NCBI RefSeq assembly: GCF_003987275.1
Contig: NZ_PIQF01000004.1
Location: forward strand, 186,001 to 250,000
Source of the DNA: Idiomarina seosinensis
GTDB lineage: Bacteria > Pseudomonadota > Gammaproteobacteria > Enterobacterales > Alteromonadaceae
Direction of reading: 5' to 3'
Length of the DNA: 64,000 nt
Shown here: one piece after another, positions 19,203-33,406 of the stretch
Numbering within the stretch: position 1 is the first letter of the stretch
Layout: each line of letters begins with the position of its first letter
Notes under the pieces: generated by a model
What the model was told of the DNA's origin: nothing
The model's input: the letters and a program-made list of their open reading frames with translations, nothing else
Databases searched by the model: none
Translations under genes and position numbers: made by a program

Positions 19203-19880
19203 ATGCAACCACTTATTGCACCGTCTATTTTGTCGGCTGACTTCGCTCGCTTAGGTGAAGAGGTCGAAGAGGTTCTTAACGCTGGCGCGGATGTTATCCA
19301 TTTTGATGTCATGGATAATCATTATGTGCCCAATCTAACGATTGGTCCGATGGTCTGCAAAGCGTTGCGCGATTATGGCATTACGGCGCCCATTGATGTG
19401 CATTTGATGGTAAAACCGGTAGACCGGATTATCCCAGATTTTGCCGCGGCTGGCGCATCAATTATTACTTTTCATCCAGAAGCATCGGAACATATCGACC
19501 GTACCTTACAAACCATAAAAGAACATGGTTGTCAGGCAGGACTCGTGTTTAACCCCGCTACTCCGTTGCACTATCTGGATTACGTAATGGATAAGATTGA
19601 TGTCATTTTATTAATGTCGGTTAACCCGGGGTTTGGTGGGCAATCTTTCCTTCCCTCAACACTTGATAAGTTGCGTCAGGTAAAAGCGCGCATTAAGGCG
19701 AGTGGAAGAGAGATTCGCTTGCAAGTTGATGGTGGAGTTAACGTCAATAATATTGGAGAAATAGCCGCTGCTGGCGCGGACATGTTTGTTGCCGGCTCAG
19801 CGATCTTTAATCAGCAAGACTATGCTGAAGTCATTCAGCAAATGCGTCAGCAAATTTCAATGTCAGGATCAGGAAAATAA
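19203..19880 (+). CDS. rpe: Ribulose-phosphate 3-epimerase
   Basis: [46 protein letters not shown]. Confidence 0.97.
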   Translation: MQPLIAPSILSADFARLGEEVEEVLNAGADVIHFDVMDNHYVPNLTIGPMVCKALRDYGITAPIDVHLMVKPVDRIIPDFAAAGASIITFHPEASEHIDRTLQTIKEHGCQAGLVFNPATPLHYLDYVMDKIDVILLMSVNPGFGGQSFLPSTLDKLRQVKARIKASGREIRLQVDGGVNVNNIGEIAAAGADMFVAGSAIFNQQDYAEVIQQMRQQISMSGSGK

Positions 19881-19881
19881 G

Positions 19882-20889
19882 ATGTCAAAACCCATTGTAC
19901 TGAGTGGATGTCAGCCTTCGGGGCAGCTCTCAATTGGTAATTATATTGGTGCGATAAGTAATTGGGTGAAAATGCAGGAAACCCATGACTGTAAATTTAT
20001 GTTGGTGGATTTACACGCCATTACTGTACGTCAGCAGCCCGAGCATTTAACGGCTGCAACATTAGATGGCTTAGCCCTTTACCTGGCCTGTGGTCTTGAT
20101 CCTGATAAAAGTACGTTGTTTATTCAGTCCCATGTGCCTGAGCACGCCGAGCTTGCCTGGATTTTAAACTGTTACACCCAAATGGGCGAACTCAACAGGA
20201 TGACGCAATTTAAAGACAAGTCGGTGCGTCATAGTGGCAATATCAACGCTGGCCTGTTTACCTATCCGGCATTGATGGCAGCTGATATTTTACTGTATCA
20301 GGCAAATGAGGTTCCAGTAGGAGATGACCAAAAGCAACATTTAGAGCTGTCACGTAATGTTGCGGAGCGATTTAATAATTTATACGGAAACGTTTTTACG
20401 ATACCGGAGCCGATGATACCGAAAGTGGGAGCGCGCGTAATGTCGTTGCAGGAACCCACTAAAAAAATGTCAAAATCTGACGATAACCCAAATAACTATG
20501 TTGGTTTATTGGAAGAGCCTAAAAAAATCGCTAAAAAAATAAAGCGTGCGGTGACAGACTCTGACGAGCAAGCGCGGATTTACTTTGATCCGGCCGAAAA
20601 AGCCGGGGTCTCAAACTTACTCAGTATTTTATCGACAACCACCGGTCGCCCTATTGATGAATTGGTGCCAGAGTACGAAGATAAAATGTATGGGCACCTA
20701 AAGAAAGACGTTGCGGAGTCTGTGGTGGCGATGCTAGAGCCTATTCAACAGCGTTACCAAGAAATGCGTAACGATCCGGAATTTCTACAACAGGTAATGA
20801 AACAGGGAGCTGATAAGGCCCGGGAAAAAGCTGCAGAAACGTTAAAAGACGTTTATCAGGCGGTTGGTTTTGTACCTTACCCAGGCTAA
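19882..20889 (+). CDS. trpS: Tryptophan--tRNA ligase
   Basis: [25 protein letters not shown] start; KMSKSD motif. True start 19882, not the 19786 ORF start, which would overlap rpe. Confidence 0.96.
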   Translation: MSKPIVLSGCQPSGQLSIGNYIGAISNWVKMQETHDCKFMLVDLHAITVRQQPEHLTAATLDGLALYLACGLDPDKSTLFIQSHVPEHAELAWILNCYTQMGELNRMTQFKDKSVRHSGNINAGLFTYPALMAADILLYQANEVPVGDDQKQHLELSRNVAERFNNLYGNVFTIPEPMIPKVGARVMSLQEPTKKMSKSDDNPNNYVGLLEEPKKIAKKIKRAVTDSDEQARIYFDPAEKAGVSNLLSILSTTTGRPIDELVPEYEDKMYGHLKKDVAESVVAMLEPIQQRYQEMRNDPEFLQQVMKQGADKAREKAAETLKDVYQAVGFVPYPG

Positions 20890-20896
20890 TTAAAAT

Positions 20897-22957
20897 ATGC
20901 CAGTTGATGAGTCCAGCAAGTTTTTTCAATTGCACAACAATATGGAAACCATGGCCAATATTGGTGGCTTTTGGTATCAGCCTGAGCTTGAAGAGCTGAG
21001 CTGGACGCGTCAGCTAAAACGCATTCACGGTGTTGCAGAAGACTTTCAACCTACCTATGCAAAAGCAATGGCATTTCATCTGCCGGCTCATCGTTTGTTT
21101 GTTGATCAGTTAGTTACCGAAAGCATTGAAAGCGGCGGTAGTTGGTCCACTGAAAGTGAAATTGAACGTGCTGATGGTAACCGTCGTTGGGTCGCTATTT
21201 CCGCCGAAGTAACAACCGACGACAGCGGGTACATTACTCTTTTTGGGTCAATGCAGGATATTACTGCGAAGAAACGCCGGCTGGCACAATTACAGGAGCA
21301 GGCGGGCACCCTCAAATCAACGTTGGATAACTTACTAGACGCTGTTATTACGATTGATAGCAATGGCTTGATTAAGCACTTCAGTCAGCCAGCAGAAAAA
21401 ATGTTTGGCTATTCATATGCTGATGTAAAAGACAAAAATGTTAGCGTTTTGATGCCGGAACCCTACGCGTCAGAGCACGATAATTACATGCATAATTATC
21501 AGCGCACCGGCAAAGCCAGAATTATAGGTATTGGCCGCGAAGTAACCGCACAACGCAAGTCCGGCGAAACTTTCCCGGCGGATCTTGCTGTCACCGAAGT
21601 TAAGCAAGCGGGCGCTACTCATTATGTTGGTATTATTCGAGATATTACTCAACAAAAAGAAAATGCCAAGAGGCTCGAATACCTTGCCAACTTTGATGAG
21701 TTAACCGGGCTGCCTAATCGACACCGCTTTCTGGACTTGGTTGATAAGCAGTTAGAGCAAAGCATGCCGGTACTGGTTGCCGCAATCAATATTGATTATT
21801 TTAACCGGGTTAACACTTTGCATGGTCACGCTGAAGGCGACCGAGTGATTAAAATGATTGCCTCTCGCTTACGCAAACTACTGGGTAAGAGTGGGTGGGT
21901 CGCCCGTGACCTAGGGGACCGGTTTTGGATTGGCTTACCGACCAATGGCACTGCCCAGGATCCGATAAAACGACTTGAGCATATCCACCAGAAGCTTAGA
22001 ACACCTTTTGTCACTGAGAATCAAGGCTATTATCTGACGGCTAGTGTCGGTGTCGCTTATTCAACTGAGGACTCAGAAGAGAATGCCTCGGAATTGTTGG
22101 GTATGGCCGATGCAGCGACTAATAAGGCCCGCAACCTGGGGCGGGACTGTATTAGCGTATACCGAGCTGAGATCAAGACGGATGTTAAACGGGATCTGGA
22201 AATAGAGAGTCAGATTCGTCATGCGTTAGGTCAGGGGCAATTCGAATGTTGGCTGCAATCAAAAGTGGTTGCTGATGGCAGCGTTGATGGCGCAGAAGCA
22301 CTGGTTCGATGGCGGCGTGCCGACGGTCAGCTGGTGCGCCCAGATGAGTTTATTCCGGTCGCGGAACGGCTAAAGTTAATGATTCCGATCGGCATCGAAA
22401 TGCTACAGCAGGTGGCTCAGGTGATTCATCAGCTAGAGCAGGCCAAGGTCCCCCAGGCGATTGCCGTTAACGTCAGCCCAGTCGAATTTCTGGCCCCTAA
22501 TTTTGTTGAAAGTGTAAAAGAAATCTTCACCGAGGAAAGCGCTTCTTTATCGTTGCTAACGATAGAGATTACTGAGAGTTTATTGGTGTCCGGTGAGGAG
22601 CAAGTGCAGCAAAGAATGGAACAGCTTAGACTGCACGGAGTAACCTTTTCCATTGATGACTTTGGTACCGGTTATTCAAACCTTGTTCGGCTGCAACGAC
22701 TACCGATCAATGAGTTAAAGATTGACCGTCAGTTTGTCCAGCAAGCTGAGGGAAACCCAAAACATAAAGCATTGCTTGACGCGATGCTATCGATGGCTAA
22801 GGCATTGAATATGAAGTCTGTTGCGGAAGGTGTTGAAACCGCCGAACAGGCCGACTATTTGCTGGCGCAGGGTGCCGACTATTTACAAGGCTTTTACTAC
22901 GCGAAACCAGAGCCTTGCCGCAGCTGGCTTGAGCAGCAATTAAAGGCGCGCCGCTGA
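20897..22957 (+). CDS. PAS-PAS-GGDEF-EAL protein (GGDEF degenerate, EAL intact)
   Basis: Two PAS modules, GGDEF domain with LGDRF at the site, EAL domain [26 protein letters not shown]. Confidence 0.92.
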   Translation: MPVDESSKFFQLHNNMETMANIGGFWYQPELEELSWTRQLKRIHGVAEDFQPTYAKAMAFHLPAHRLFVDQLVTESIESGGSWSTESEIERADGNRRWVAISAEVTTDDSGYITLFGSMQDITAKKRRLAQLQEQAGTLKSTLDNLLDAVITIDSNGLIKHFSQPAEKMFGYSYADVKDKNVSVLMPEPYASEHDNYMHNYQRTGKARIIGIGREVTAQRKSGETFPADLAVTEVKQAGATHYVGIIRDITQQKENAKRLEYLANFDELTGLPNRHRFLDLVDKQLEQSMPVLVAAINIDYFNRVNTLHGHAEGDRVIKMIASRLRKLLGKSGWVARDLGDRFWIGLPTNGTAQDPIKRLEHIHQKLRTPFVTENQGYYLTASVGVAYSTEDSEENASELLGMADAATNKARNLGRDCISVYRAEIKTDVKRDLEIESQIRHALGQGQFECWLQSKVVADGSVDGAEALVRWRRADGQLVRPDEFIPVAERLKLMIPIGIEMLQQVAQVIHQLEQAKVPQAIAVNVSPVEFLAPNFVESVKEIFTEESASLSLLTIEITESLLVSGEEQVQQRMEQLRLHGVTFSIDDFGTGYSNLVRLQRLPINELKIDRQFVQQAEGNPKHKALLDAMLSMAKALNMKSVAEGVETAEQADYLLAQGADYLQGFYYAKPEPCRSWLEQQLKARR

Positions 22958-23556
22958 TGGTCGTGCTAATTGATAATTATGATTCATTTTCGCATAATCT
23001 CGCCCGGTACTTAGTGGAGCTGGGGGCTCAAGTTCAGGTCTATCGTAACGATCAAGTGACGGTAGAACGGTTGCGGCAATTGCCGGTCAGCGCAATCGTC
23101 ATATCACCCGGCCCGTGTACCCCCAGTGAATCGGGCGTCTCGCTGGAGGTCATTAAAAGCTTCGCCGGTCAGCTACCGGTTCTTGGTGTATGCTTAGGGC
23201 ATCAGGCAATTGCACAGGTTTTTGGGGCGAAAATTGTCAGGGCAACCAATGTAATGCATGGCAAAATATCGATGATTTGTCATAATTCTCAGGGCATGTT
23301 TACAGGGCTGCCAAGCCCATTGCCGGTAACTCGCTATCATTCATTGGTAATTGCTGCCGATACCTTACCAGAGAGTTTTGCCGTGGACGCCTGGTTGGAA
23401 AGTGACGATTACGGGTTAGAAATTATGGCGATACGGCATAAGCAACTGCCAATTTTTGGTGTTCAGTTTCACCCGGAATCGGTAATGACGAAACAAGGCC
23501 ACCAGCTTTTAAGGCAGTTTCTAGCAGTAGTAAATAACGATAAGTACGGAGAATAG
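22957..23556 (+). CDS. pabA: Aminodeoxychorismate/anthranilate synthase component II (class I glutamine amidotransferase)
   Basis: [42 protein letters not shown]; starts at a TGATG junction with the upstream gene. Confidence 0.92.
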   Translation: MVVLIDNYDSFSHNLARYLVELGAQVQVYRNDQVTVERLRQLPVSAIVISPGPCTPSESGVSLEVIKSFAGQLPVLGVCLGHQAIAQVFGAKIVRATNVMHGKISMICHNSQGMFTGLPSPLPVTRYHSLVIAADTLPESFAVDAWLESDDYGLEIMAIRHKQLPIFGVQFHPESVMTKQGHQLLRQFLAVVNNDKYGE

Positions 23557-24732
23557 ATGTACGACTTTTTTGCAGTTTCTACCGAAGGTGGCAGTCAGGA
23601 CCCGGCCGAGCGGCTGGAGAAACGGTTTATAAATTACTTGATTAGCTTTCCTTTTGCCCGTAAAAGTCGTGATAAGGCTGATGGCAAAGGTGATGAAGAG
23701 CTCGAGCAGAAACGCCGCTTGTTGCAGGTCGAGCAAATTAATCACGACGAAAGAGAGCGCATGAAAAAAGCGCGGCAACGTTATCAGGACCGTGTCTCTG
23801 AGGAACTGCATGAAGCCATTTACTATCGTATTTTAGAACGTATCGAAGATTCTGAGTACGTTCGCGAACGTTTAATCCCATTGCCTGAGAACTTACCCGA
23901 GCTGTTGGACTTACTCAGTACTAGGGCTGCGTCTATGCGGCGGGTTGAAAATATCGTGCAGGGCATGGACTGGTTCCATAATGGCGTACTGAAAACCGTG
24001 AACCAGCCGCCTTTCATTGATAAGCGACGCAAGGAAAAACAGGTTAAGCTGGAAAGCTTACGCACGGCCATGAGCTTTATGGGAGCAGAAAACTTACGAA
24101 TACTAACGCCTTCCTATATTGTGCAACATTGGCTGCCGCCTTCAACCGCTCCATTTATGTTATTTCGTCGAAAAGTCTGGGAGCATAGCTTAGGGACAGC
24201 GGTATTAGCCCATGAAATTGCCATTAGCCAAGGTTTAAAGGACCCTGTTTTAGCGTACACCATAGGCATGTTTCATGAGTTAGGGAAAATTGCCCTAACC
24301 AAGCTTTATTTACGTGTGTTTGATGATATGCAACGCGAAATGGCGATGAAGTCCATCAAAGATAGTACGCCGGATAAACATAATGCTTTAGTAGAGCTTA
24401 AGCCCGATGAACGGTTCCTAAGGAACCTGATGTTAGAACAGGATAAAAAGGTCAGTTATTTGGTTGCTGAAGGCTGGGGACTACAGCGCGTTCCAATTAG
24501 TAAGCACTTACTTAGCTATACTCAGGCAAAATCGGCCGAGGATTATACAAACTATGCCAAGGTATTGGGTCAGGCAAATGCGTTCTGTGAATATCGCCTG
24601 TTGCGAGATGTCGACCTTGCTTCGGTCGAGGAGGGCCTGCAGTTATTGAAAAAACACGATGTCGACGCCAACCTGGCCAGTAAGCTAAACAATGTGAACC
24701 TAAAGCGGCCCAAAGTGATTGTCCCCAATTGA
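23557..24732 (+). CDS. HDOD domain protein
   Basis: LPENLPELLDLLSTRAASMRRVENIVQGM, WEHSLGTAVLAHEIAISQGLKDPVLAYTIGMFHELGKIAL. Confidence 0.85.
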   Translation: MYDFFAVSTEGGSQDPAERLEKRFINYLISFPFARKSRDKADGKGDEELEQKRRLLQVEQINHDERERMKKARQRYQDRVSEELHEAIYYRILERIEDSEYVRERLIPLPENLPELLDLLSTRAASMRRVENIVQGMDWFHNGVLKTVNQPPFIDKRRKEKQVKLESLRTAMSFMGAENLRILTPSYIVQHWLPPSTAPFMLFRRKVWEHSLGTAVLAHEIAISQGLKDPVLAYTIGMFHELGKIALTKLYLRVFDDMQREMAMKSIKDSTPDKHNALVELKPDERFLRNLMLEQDKKVSYLVAEGWGLQRVPISKHLLSYTQAKSAEDYTNYAKVLGQANAFCEYRLLRDVDLASVEEGLQLLKKHDVDANLASKLNNVNLKRPKVIVPN

Positions 24733-24770
24733 TTTAGAACCTGACTATTAATGCGCCAATATAGGCCTTA

Positions 24771-24809
24771 AACGAATAGTTATTCCAATCCAGTGAAATT
24801 ATACCGAAG
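24771..24809. promoter_or_regulatory. Tandem ARG boxes (candidate ArgR operator) upstream of argD/astC
   Basis: AACGAATAGTTATTCCAA, 3-bp spacer TCC, AGTGAAATTATACCGAAG; two 18-bp boxes at the canonical 3-bp spacing, the first a strong match to wnTGAATwwwwATTCAnw. Confidence 0.7.
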
Positions 24810-24935
24810 CCCGCGTATATTCTGGCTTTAAGTCCAATTTAAAAAGACATAGCGGTTAATTTTTGGCATACTATACCGCTATTCATTTAACCATGAGCTC
24901 TTATCAATTAATTCGCATCAGCGATAAGGAAGTGA

Positions 24936-26162
<1,227 letters not shown>

Positions 26163-26177
26163 TTAAGGAGCAAGGCT

Positions 26178-28684
<2,507 letters not shown>

Positions 28685-28696
28685 ATCGAGCGACCT

Positions 28697-29038
28697 ATGA
28701 TTGTAGAAACCGACGGTTATATTGAGTTGGTCCAATATTTGACGGGCCAACTACCGTTGTTCTCCCAAAACACTGGCAGTGCAACTACCGCTAACTATAC
28801 ATTGCGCGAACTGGTCGAAGAAAAGCTCGGCGAGAATATGATGGCGGTGTTTGAACAAAACGAGCTGGATCAGGAAACACGGCTTAATATTGTTCGTGAG
28901 GCGGACGCTATTATGTACGACCTTGAAGAAGTATTGTCGAGTGTTTTGGACAATCACCCTACAGCAGAGCAGGAAGAGTTTGTCACCGAGTTTGTTGGCT
29001 TGGTTAAAAACTTACTGGATCAACAACTGAATCAATAG
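28697..29038 (+). CDS. Small conserved hypothetical protein (DUF3802-like)
   Basis: MIVETDGYIELVQYLTGQLPLF.. acidic helical protein, 12 bp after astD; family name from memory. Confidence 0.65.
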   Translation: MIVETDGYIELVQYLTGQLPLFSQNTGSATTANYTLRELVEEKLGENMMAVFEQNELDQETRLNIVREADAIMYDLEEVLSSVLDNHPTAEQEEFVTEFVGLVKNLLDQQLNQ

Positions 29039-29046
29039 GCGAGTAA

Positions 29047-29466
29047 ATGGCAGACAATAAGCTCACGGCCACCGTTAAGTGGCTGGATGAAATGACATTT
29101 GTAGCTGAGTCAGGTAGTGGCCATCAGACTGTTTTTGACGGCAACAGTCCCGGTACAGCAGCCAGCCCAATGGAAATGATTTTAATGGCGGCAGGTAGCT
29201 GTGCATCCGTTGATGTTGTCAGTATTTTGGAAAAGACTCGGCAGCAAGTGGTTGATTGCCGTTGTGAAGTGACCGGTGAGCGTGTTGGTGAAACACCCAA
29301 TGTTTTTAAAAAAATTCATCTAGAGTTCGTTGTGACCGGCCATAATGTTGAAGACAAACATGTTGATCGAGCGGTTAAGTTATCTGCTGATAAGTATTGT
29401 TCAGTCGCTAAGATGCTAGAGGCTAGTGTTGAGCTTAGCCATAGCTATAAAATTATTGCTGTATGA
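29047..29466 (+). CDS. OsmC family protein (YhfA-like)
   Basis: MEMILMAAGSCASVDVVSIL and SADKYCSVAKML conserved cysteines. Confidence 0.92.
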   Translation: MADNKLTATVKWLDEMTFVAESGSGHQTVFDGNSPGTAASPMEMILMAAGSCASVDVVSILEKTRQQVVDCRCEVTGERVGETPNVFKKIHLEFVVTGHNVEDKHVDRAVKLSADKYCSVAKMLEASVELSHSYKIIAV

Positions 29467-30320
29467 ATTATCGTCATATTTATCACGCCGGTAATTTTGC
29501 TGATGTGTTTAAACACTTATTATTAACTCGGGCGCTGAACCATTTTAATAAGAAGAATAAACCCTACATGGTGCTCGATACACATGGCGGTATTGGTAAA
29601 TACGATCTGGATAGTGAATTAGCCGGCAAGACAGAAGAGTTTACACAAGGTATTAGCCGGCTGGTTGAACAAACCAACTCTCCTGCTTTCGTGCAGCCTT
29701 ATATTGAGTCGGTTAAGCAGCTTAATGACGACAATCAATTGCGGTTTTATCCAGGCTCTCCGTGGCTGATTCAGGCGTTAATGCGAGCGGATGATAGATT
29801 GATAGTGTGTGAGTTGCATCAACAAGACGCAGTCACATTAAAGCAAACGTTGCGGCCGCTTAGTGGGAGCAAAAAGCTCGAGGTACTAGCTCCGCAGGAC
29901 GGTTATCAGGCAGTGAGCGCAAAATTGCCGCCGGCGGAAAAGCGTGGCCTTGTTGTTATCGATCCCCCGTTTGAGCAAGTGGACGAATTTGACCGCGTGA
30001 TTGAAGCCTTAACGCAAGGGTTGAGGCGTTGGCAGAGCGGCAGTTATGCGCTCTGGTATCCAATAAAAGATCCAGTAAAAATTGCTAACTTTCATCGAGA
30101 TGTCACTACTATTGCGGGTATCCCTAAAACATTAGTTATTGAGCTGATGATTCGCTCACCCGACGAATGTGCCGGGTTAAACGGGTGTGGTTTTGTGTGG
30201 GTAAATCCGCCGTTTGGGCTGGTTAATGAACTGGATGAGATACTCGCCTATATCTCACCATTGTTAGCGCAGAGTGAAGGCGCGGAGAGCCATTATAGAT
30301 GGTTGGTCGAAGAGAGCTAA
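29463..30320 (+). CDS. rlmJ: 23S rRNA (adenine(2030)-N(6))-methyltransferase
   Basis: MNYRHIYHAGNFADVFKHLLL, GLVVIDPPFEQ; ATGA overlap with the OsmC gene. Confidence 0.95.
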   Translation: MNYRHIYHAGNFADVFKHLLLTRALNHFNKKNKPYMVLDTHGGIGKYDLDSELAGKTEEFTQGISRLVEQTNSPAFVQPYIESVKQLNDDNQLRFYPGSPWLIQALMRADDRLIVCELHQQDAVTLKQTLRPLSGSKKLEVLAPQDGYQAVSAKLPPAEKRGLVVIDPPFEQVDEFDRVIEALTQGLRRWQSGSYALWYPIKDPVKIANFHRDVTTIAGIPKTLVIELMIRSPDECAGLNGCGFVWVNPPFGLVNELDEILAYISPLLAQSEGAESHYRWLVEES

Positions 30321-30323
30321 AGC

Positions 30324-31223
30324 TTATTTAGAGCTTATCCAGTCTAGCTGAGTCCTGGCTTTAAGTTTACGCTCGATTATCTGCTCTATCAGTGGCGTCA
30401 AAATAAGCTCCATCGCCAACGCCATCTTACCACCAGGAACTACCAGCGTATTAGTTCGTGACATGAAAGCACCTTCAATCATTTGTAGGTAGTAGGGAAA
30501 GTCGACATTCTTAATGCCACGAAAACGAATAACCACAAAACTCTCATCCAGTGATGGAATGTCCTTAGCGCTGAATGGGTTAGAAGTATCGACGGTTGGC
30601 ACTCGCTGAAAATTAATATGAGTACGTGAGAATTGCGGAACAATGTGGTGAATATAGTCTTCCATACTACGCACAATGCTGGTGGTAACTGCCTCACGCG
30701 AATGTCCACGGTCTTGCGTATCGCGAATGAGCTTTTGAATCCACTCGAGGTTTACAATTGGCACCATACCGATGAGCAAGTCGACGTGCTTGGCGACGTC
30801 GTAGTCTTGGCCAGCAACACCGCCATGTAGCCCCTCGTAAAATAGCGCGTCAGCATCTTCCGGCAAGTCTTCCCAAGGTGTAAAAGTGCCCGGCATTTGG
30901 TTGTAGGGAACTGCGTCGTCGAACGTGTGTAGGTAACGCCGTACCTGCCCTCGGCCAGTTTTCGCATAGGTCCGGAAAAGTTCCTGCAAACGTTCAAAAT
31001 CATTCGCCTCGGCGCCAAAGTAGCTAATGTGCTTACCTTGTTCCTGTGCTTTGCGGATGGCTAGATCCATTTCCGGGCGCGAATAACGATGAAAACTATC
31101 GCCCTCGACAAATGCAGCCGACACATCTAACGAACGGAAAATATGTCGAACCGCTTGACCGGTTGTGGTGGTGCCTGCCCCGGAAGATCCGGTGACAGCT
31201 ATAATTGGGTGTTTCGCAGACAT
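30324..31223 (-). CDS. prkB: Phosphoribulokinase-family protein
   Basis: IAVTGSSGAGTTTTGQAVRHIFR P-loop; VEGDSFHRYSR; ALFYEGLHGGV. Confidence 0.93.
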   Translation of the reverse strand: MSAKHPIIAVTGSSGAGTTTTGQAVRHIFRSLDVSAAFVEGDSFHRYSRPEMDLAIRKAQEQGKHISYFGAEANDFERLQELFRTYAKTGRGQVRRYLHTFDDAVPYNQMPGTFTPWEDLPEDADALFYEGLHGGVAGQDYDVAKHVDLLIGMVPIVNLEWIQKLIRDTQDRGHSREAVTTSIVRSMEDYIHHIVPQFSRTHINFQRVPTVDTSNPFSAKDIPSLDESFVVIRFRGIKNVDFPYYLQMIEGAFMSRTNTLVVPGGKMALAMELILTPLIEQIIERKLKARTQLDWISSK

Positions 31224-31277
31224 ACTCAGCCATTAACAAAAAATGAACATCTGTTATACATGAGCTTCTCGTCCGTT

Positions 31278-31508
31278 TCAATAATGCGGGGGCGGCGGCT
31301 CCTGTTCCGAATTAGAGTTTTCCCCACTCGAATCATGTTGTAATTGGCTGACTTTTCGCCCGAGCCAGCGAATTTTCTCGTGCACATTGGCGAGCTCAGC
31401 GTTTTGCTGAGTGACCAACTGATTTAACGAATCAATAATATCTTCCTGAAAAGTCAGCTGGGTTTCCAGATTTTCTATGCGTTTTATTAGGTTATCGTTT
31501 GCACTCAT
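31278..31508 (-). CDS. slyX: SlyX family protein
   Basis: IENLETQLTFQEDIIDSLNQLVTQQNAEL...PPPPHY. Confidence 0.95.
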   Translation of the reverse strand: MSANDNLIKRIENLETQLTFQEDIIDSLNQLVTQQNAELANVHEKIRWLGRKVSQLQHDSSGENSNSEQEPPPPHY

Positions 31509-31511
31509 TAA

Positions 31512-32507
31512 CTACTCATTCCAATTTTTATCAAGTTGCCACCATTCCGCCAGGCCTGCAGAGTTCTCGCTAAAAACAATTTCTTCGGCTGGATAATAAT
31601 GCACGGCAAGCACCGCAGCGCTGCTTGGCGTACGGTCGTCCACTAAGCTGACATTCCAGTGTTTAAGAGAGTCACCGGTCTTTGTATCCCACAGGTTTAT
31701 GCGGCGTGAGGGCGAGCCTGTAATCAGCAACTCGCCGTTATCACTAAAGCGGGCACTACTAAATATTCGTTGTCGGTCAATAAACTGCAACTGACTGTGT
31801 TCCGAGCCATCGGGCAACCGCCAAATTTTGGCATTATCGGTACTGCCGGAGGTAAATACATATTTAGCCTGAGGATGAAGCGCGATTTGAGTAACTCGGT
31901 TTTTGTGCTGCCAACGGTGAACAATTTGACCACTGCGGGTGTCCCAAAGAATCGCAGATGCATCATTGCTACCACTAAGCACGTAAAAGCCGTTGGCCGA
32001 TATCTCTACGGCATTAACTCGTTCGGAATGACCGTAGAACTCCAATCGTCTCCCGGATTTTGGAGAAAAAGCGACTTGTGTGCCGTCGCGCTTTGCCAGC
32101 ACAATAGTGTTGCCATTGTCGCTGACGGCTAAATCCTGAATGCCACCACTGCCGATTTTCCAGAAGCCGAGGTTATTTCCGGCTTGAGCATCCCATAAGG
32201 CAAATTGGAAACGTGTGGCGGTAGCCACGACTTGGTCATCGGGGCTAATATCAATAGCAATAATTTGTGAAGCTTGGTCGTCATGTTGCCACTGAAACTT
32301 TGCGTTACCGGCGTAACGAGGCCACATTAGCAGCCCGTTTTCGTTAGTCGAAACCACACTGAATTCACCGCTGTCGGCAATATCAACAACGTAGGAGCCC
32401 TCGTCTGCATGAAGCTTTTGATGAACCTTTTCCGGTGCTGGACTACAAGCTGAAAGTACCAATAAAAGGAATGGCACTAAGACACTTAGTTTGTTACCAA
32501 AAGTCAT
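31512..32507 (-). CDS. WD40-repeat lipoprotein (beta-propeller)
   Basis: Start MTFGNKLSVLVPFLLLVLSACS (lipobox); several WD-like repeats (GHSERVNAVEISANGFYVLSGSNDASAILWDTRSG). The ORF track start is 46 codons upstream. Confidence 0.88.
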   Translation of the reverse strand: MTFGNKLSVLVPFLLLVLSACSPAPEKVHQKLHADEGSYVVDIADSGEFSVVSTNENGLLMWPRYAGNAKFQWQHDDQASQIIAIDISPDDQVVATATRFQFALWDAQAGNNLGFWKIGSGGIQDLAVSDNGNTIVLAKRDGTQVAFSPKSGRRLEFYGHSERVNAVEISANGFYVLSGSNDASAILWDTRSGQIVHRWQHKNRVTQIALHPQAKYVFTSGSTDNAKIWRLPDGSEHSQLQFIDRQRIFSSARFSDNGELLITGSPSRRINLWDTKTGDSLKHWNVSLVDDRTPSSAAVLAVHYYPAEEIVFSENSAGLAEWWQLDKNWNE

Positions 32508-32602
32508 GGGCAAGCTTCCTGTGGTTGTGTAGTATGGTGCTGACCTCATTATTGAATTATGGCATAGTCCGTTAAATAACGGGACGTAAATTGGAGAAAA
32601 AG

Positions 32603-33361
32603 ATGAATCGAATGATAAAGCCTCTCGCGTTATCGGCGTTGACACTTACGTTGGCGGCCTGCTCGCAACAGGAGCAATATCCGGTCAGTGAAAAAGAATT
32701 AACAACAGAAGAACAGAAGCAAGCTTATGCTCTGGGCTCTTCGGTAGGTCGCTTTGTTGGGCGTAACCTCGATCAACAGGAAGATGCAGAAGTTATGCTT
32801 GACCGGAACATGGTTATCGCCGGCTTCGTTGATGCGGTTAAAGGTGAGGTTAAACTGTCCGAAGAAGAAGCAGAGACATTATTGAATGACCTACGCTCAA
32901 CCGTAATGGAACAGCGTAAGAATGTATTAGGCTCTAAAGCTGCTGAAGAAGGCGAAGCCTATCAGCAGGAAAATGCTGAAAAAGAAGGTGTGACGGTTAC
33001 TGATTCTGGTTTGCAGTACGAAGTTCTGGAACAAGGTTCAGGCACCAGTCCAGTGGCTGAAGATACTGTAGAAGTGCATTATGAAGGTAGCTTGGTTAAT
33101 GGCGAAGTATTTGATAGTTCGTATGAGCGCGGCGAACCTACTGTTTTTCCTTTAAATCGTGTTATTCCAGGCTGGACAGAAGGTCTGCAACTGATGAAGG
33201 AAGGCGGCAAATACCGCTTTGTTATCCCTTCCGATTTAGCGTATGGCGAGCGTGAAGTGGGTGATGGCCAAATTCCACCTAACTCTACACTGATCTTTAC
33301 TGTCGAGTTACTGGATGTGAAAGAACAGCAAAATCAAGAGTCAGAAACAAACGGTCAATAG
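32603..33361 (+). CDS. fkpA: FKBP-type peptidyl-prolyl cis-trans isomerase, lipoprotein
   Basis: MNRMIKPLALSALTLTLAACS, VHYEGSLVNGEVFDSSYERGEP, GWTEGLQLMKEGGKYRFVIPS; SD GGAG precedes ATG 32603. Confidence 0.94.
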   Translation: MNRMIKPLALSALTLTLAACSQQEQYPVSEKELTTEEQKQAYALGSSVGRFVGRNLDQQEDAEVMLDRNMVIAGFVDAVKGEVKLSEEEAETLLNDLRSTVMEQRKNVLGSKAAEEGEAYQQENAEKEGVTVTDSGLQYEVLEQGSGTSPVAEDTVEVHYEGSLVNGEVFDSSYERGEPTVFPLNRVIPGWTEGLQLMKEGGKYRFVIPSDLAYGEREVGDGQIPPNSTLIFTVELLDVKEQQNQESETNGQ

Positions 33362-33382
33362 CGTAAAAAGAGTTAGTTGAGG

Positions 33383-33405
33383 TGCCGGCTTTATGCCGGC
33401 ATTTT
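33383..33405. terminator. Rho-independent terminator after fkpA
   Basis: TGCCGGC-tttat-GCCGGCA stem followed by TTTTC. Confidence 0.85.
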
Positions 33406-33406
33406 C

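Noticed and set aside
19786-19881. N-terminal extension of trpS overlapping rpe
   Set aside because: Conserved TrpS N-terminus begins at [14 protein letters not shown] (19882); the extension is rpe sequence in another frame.
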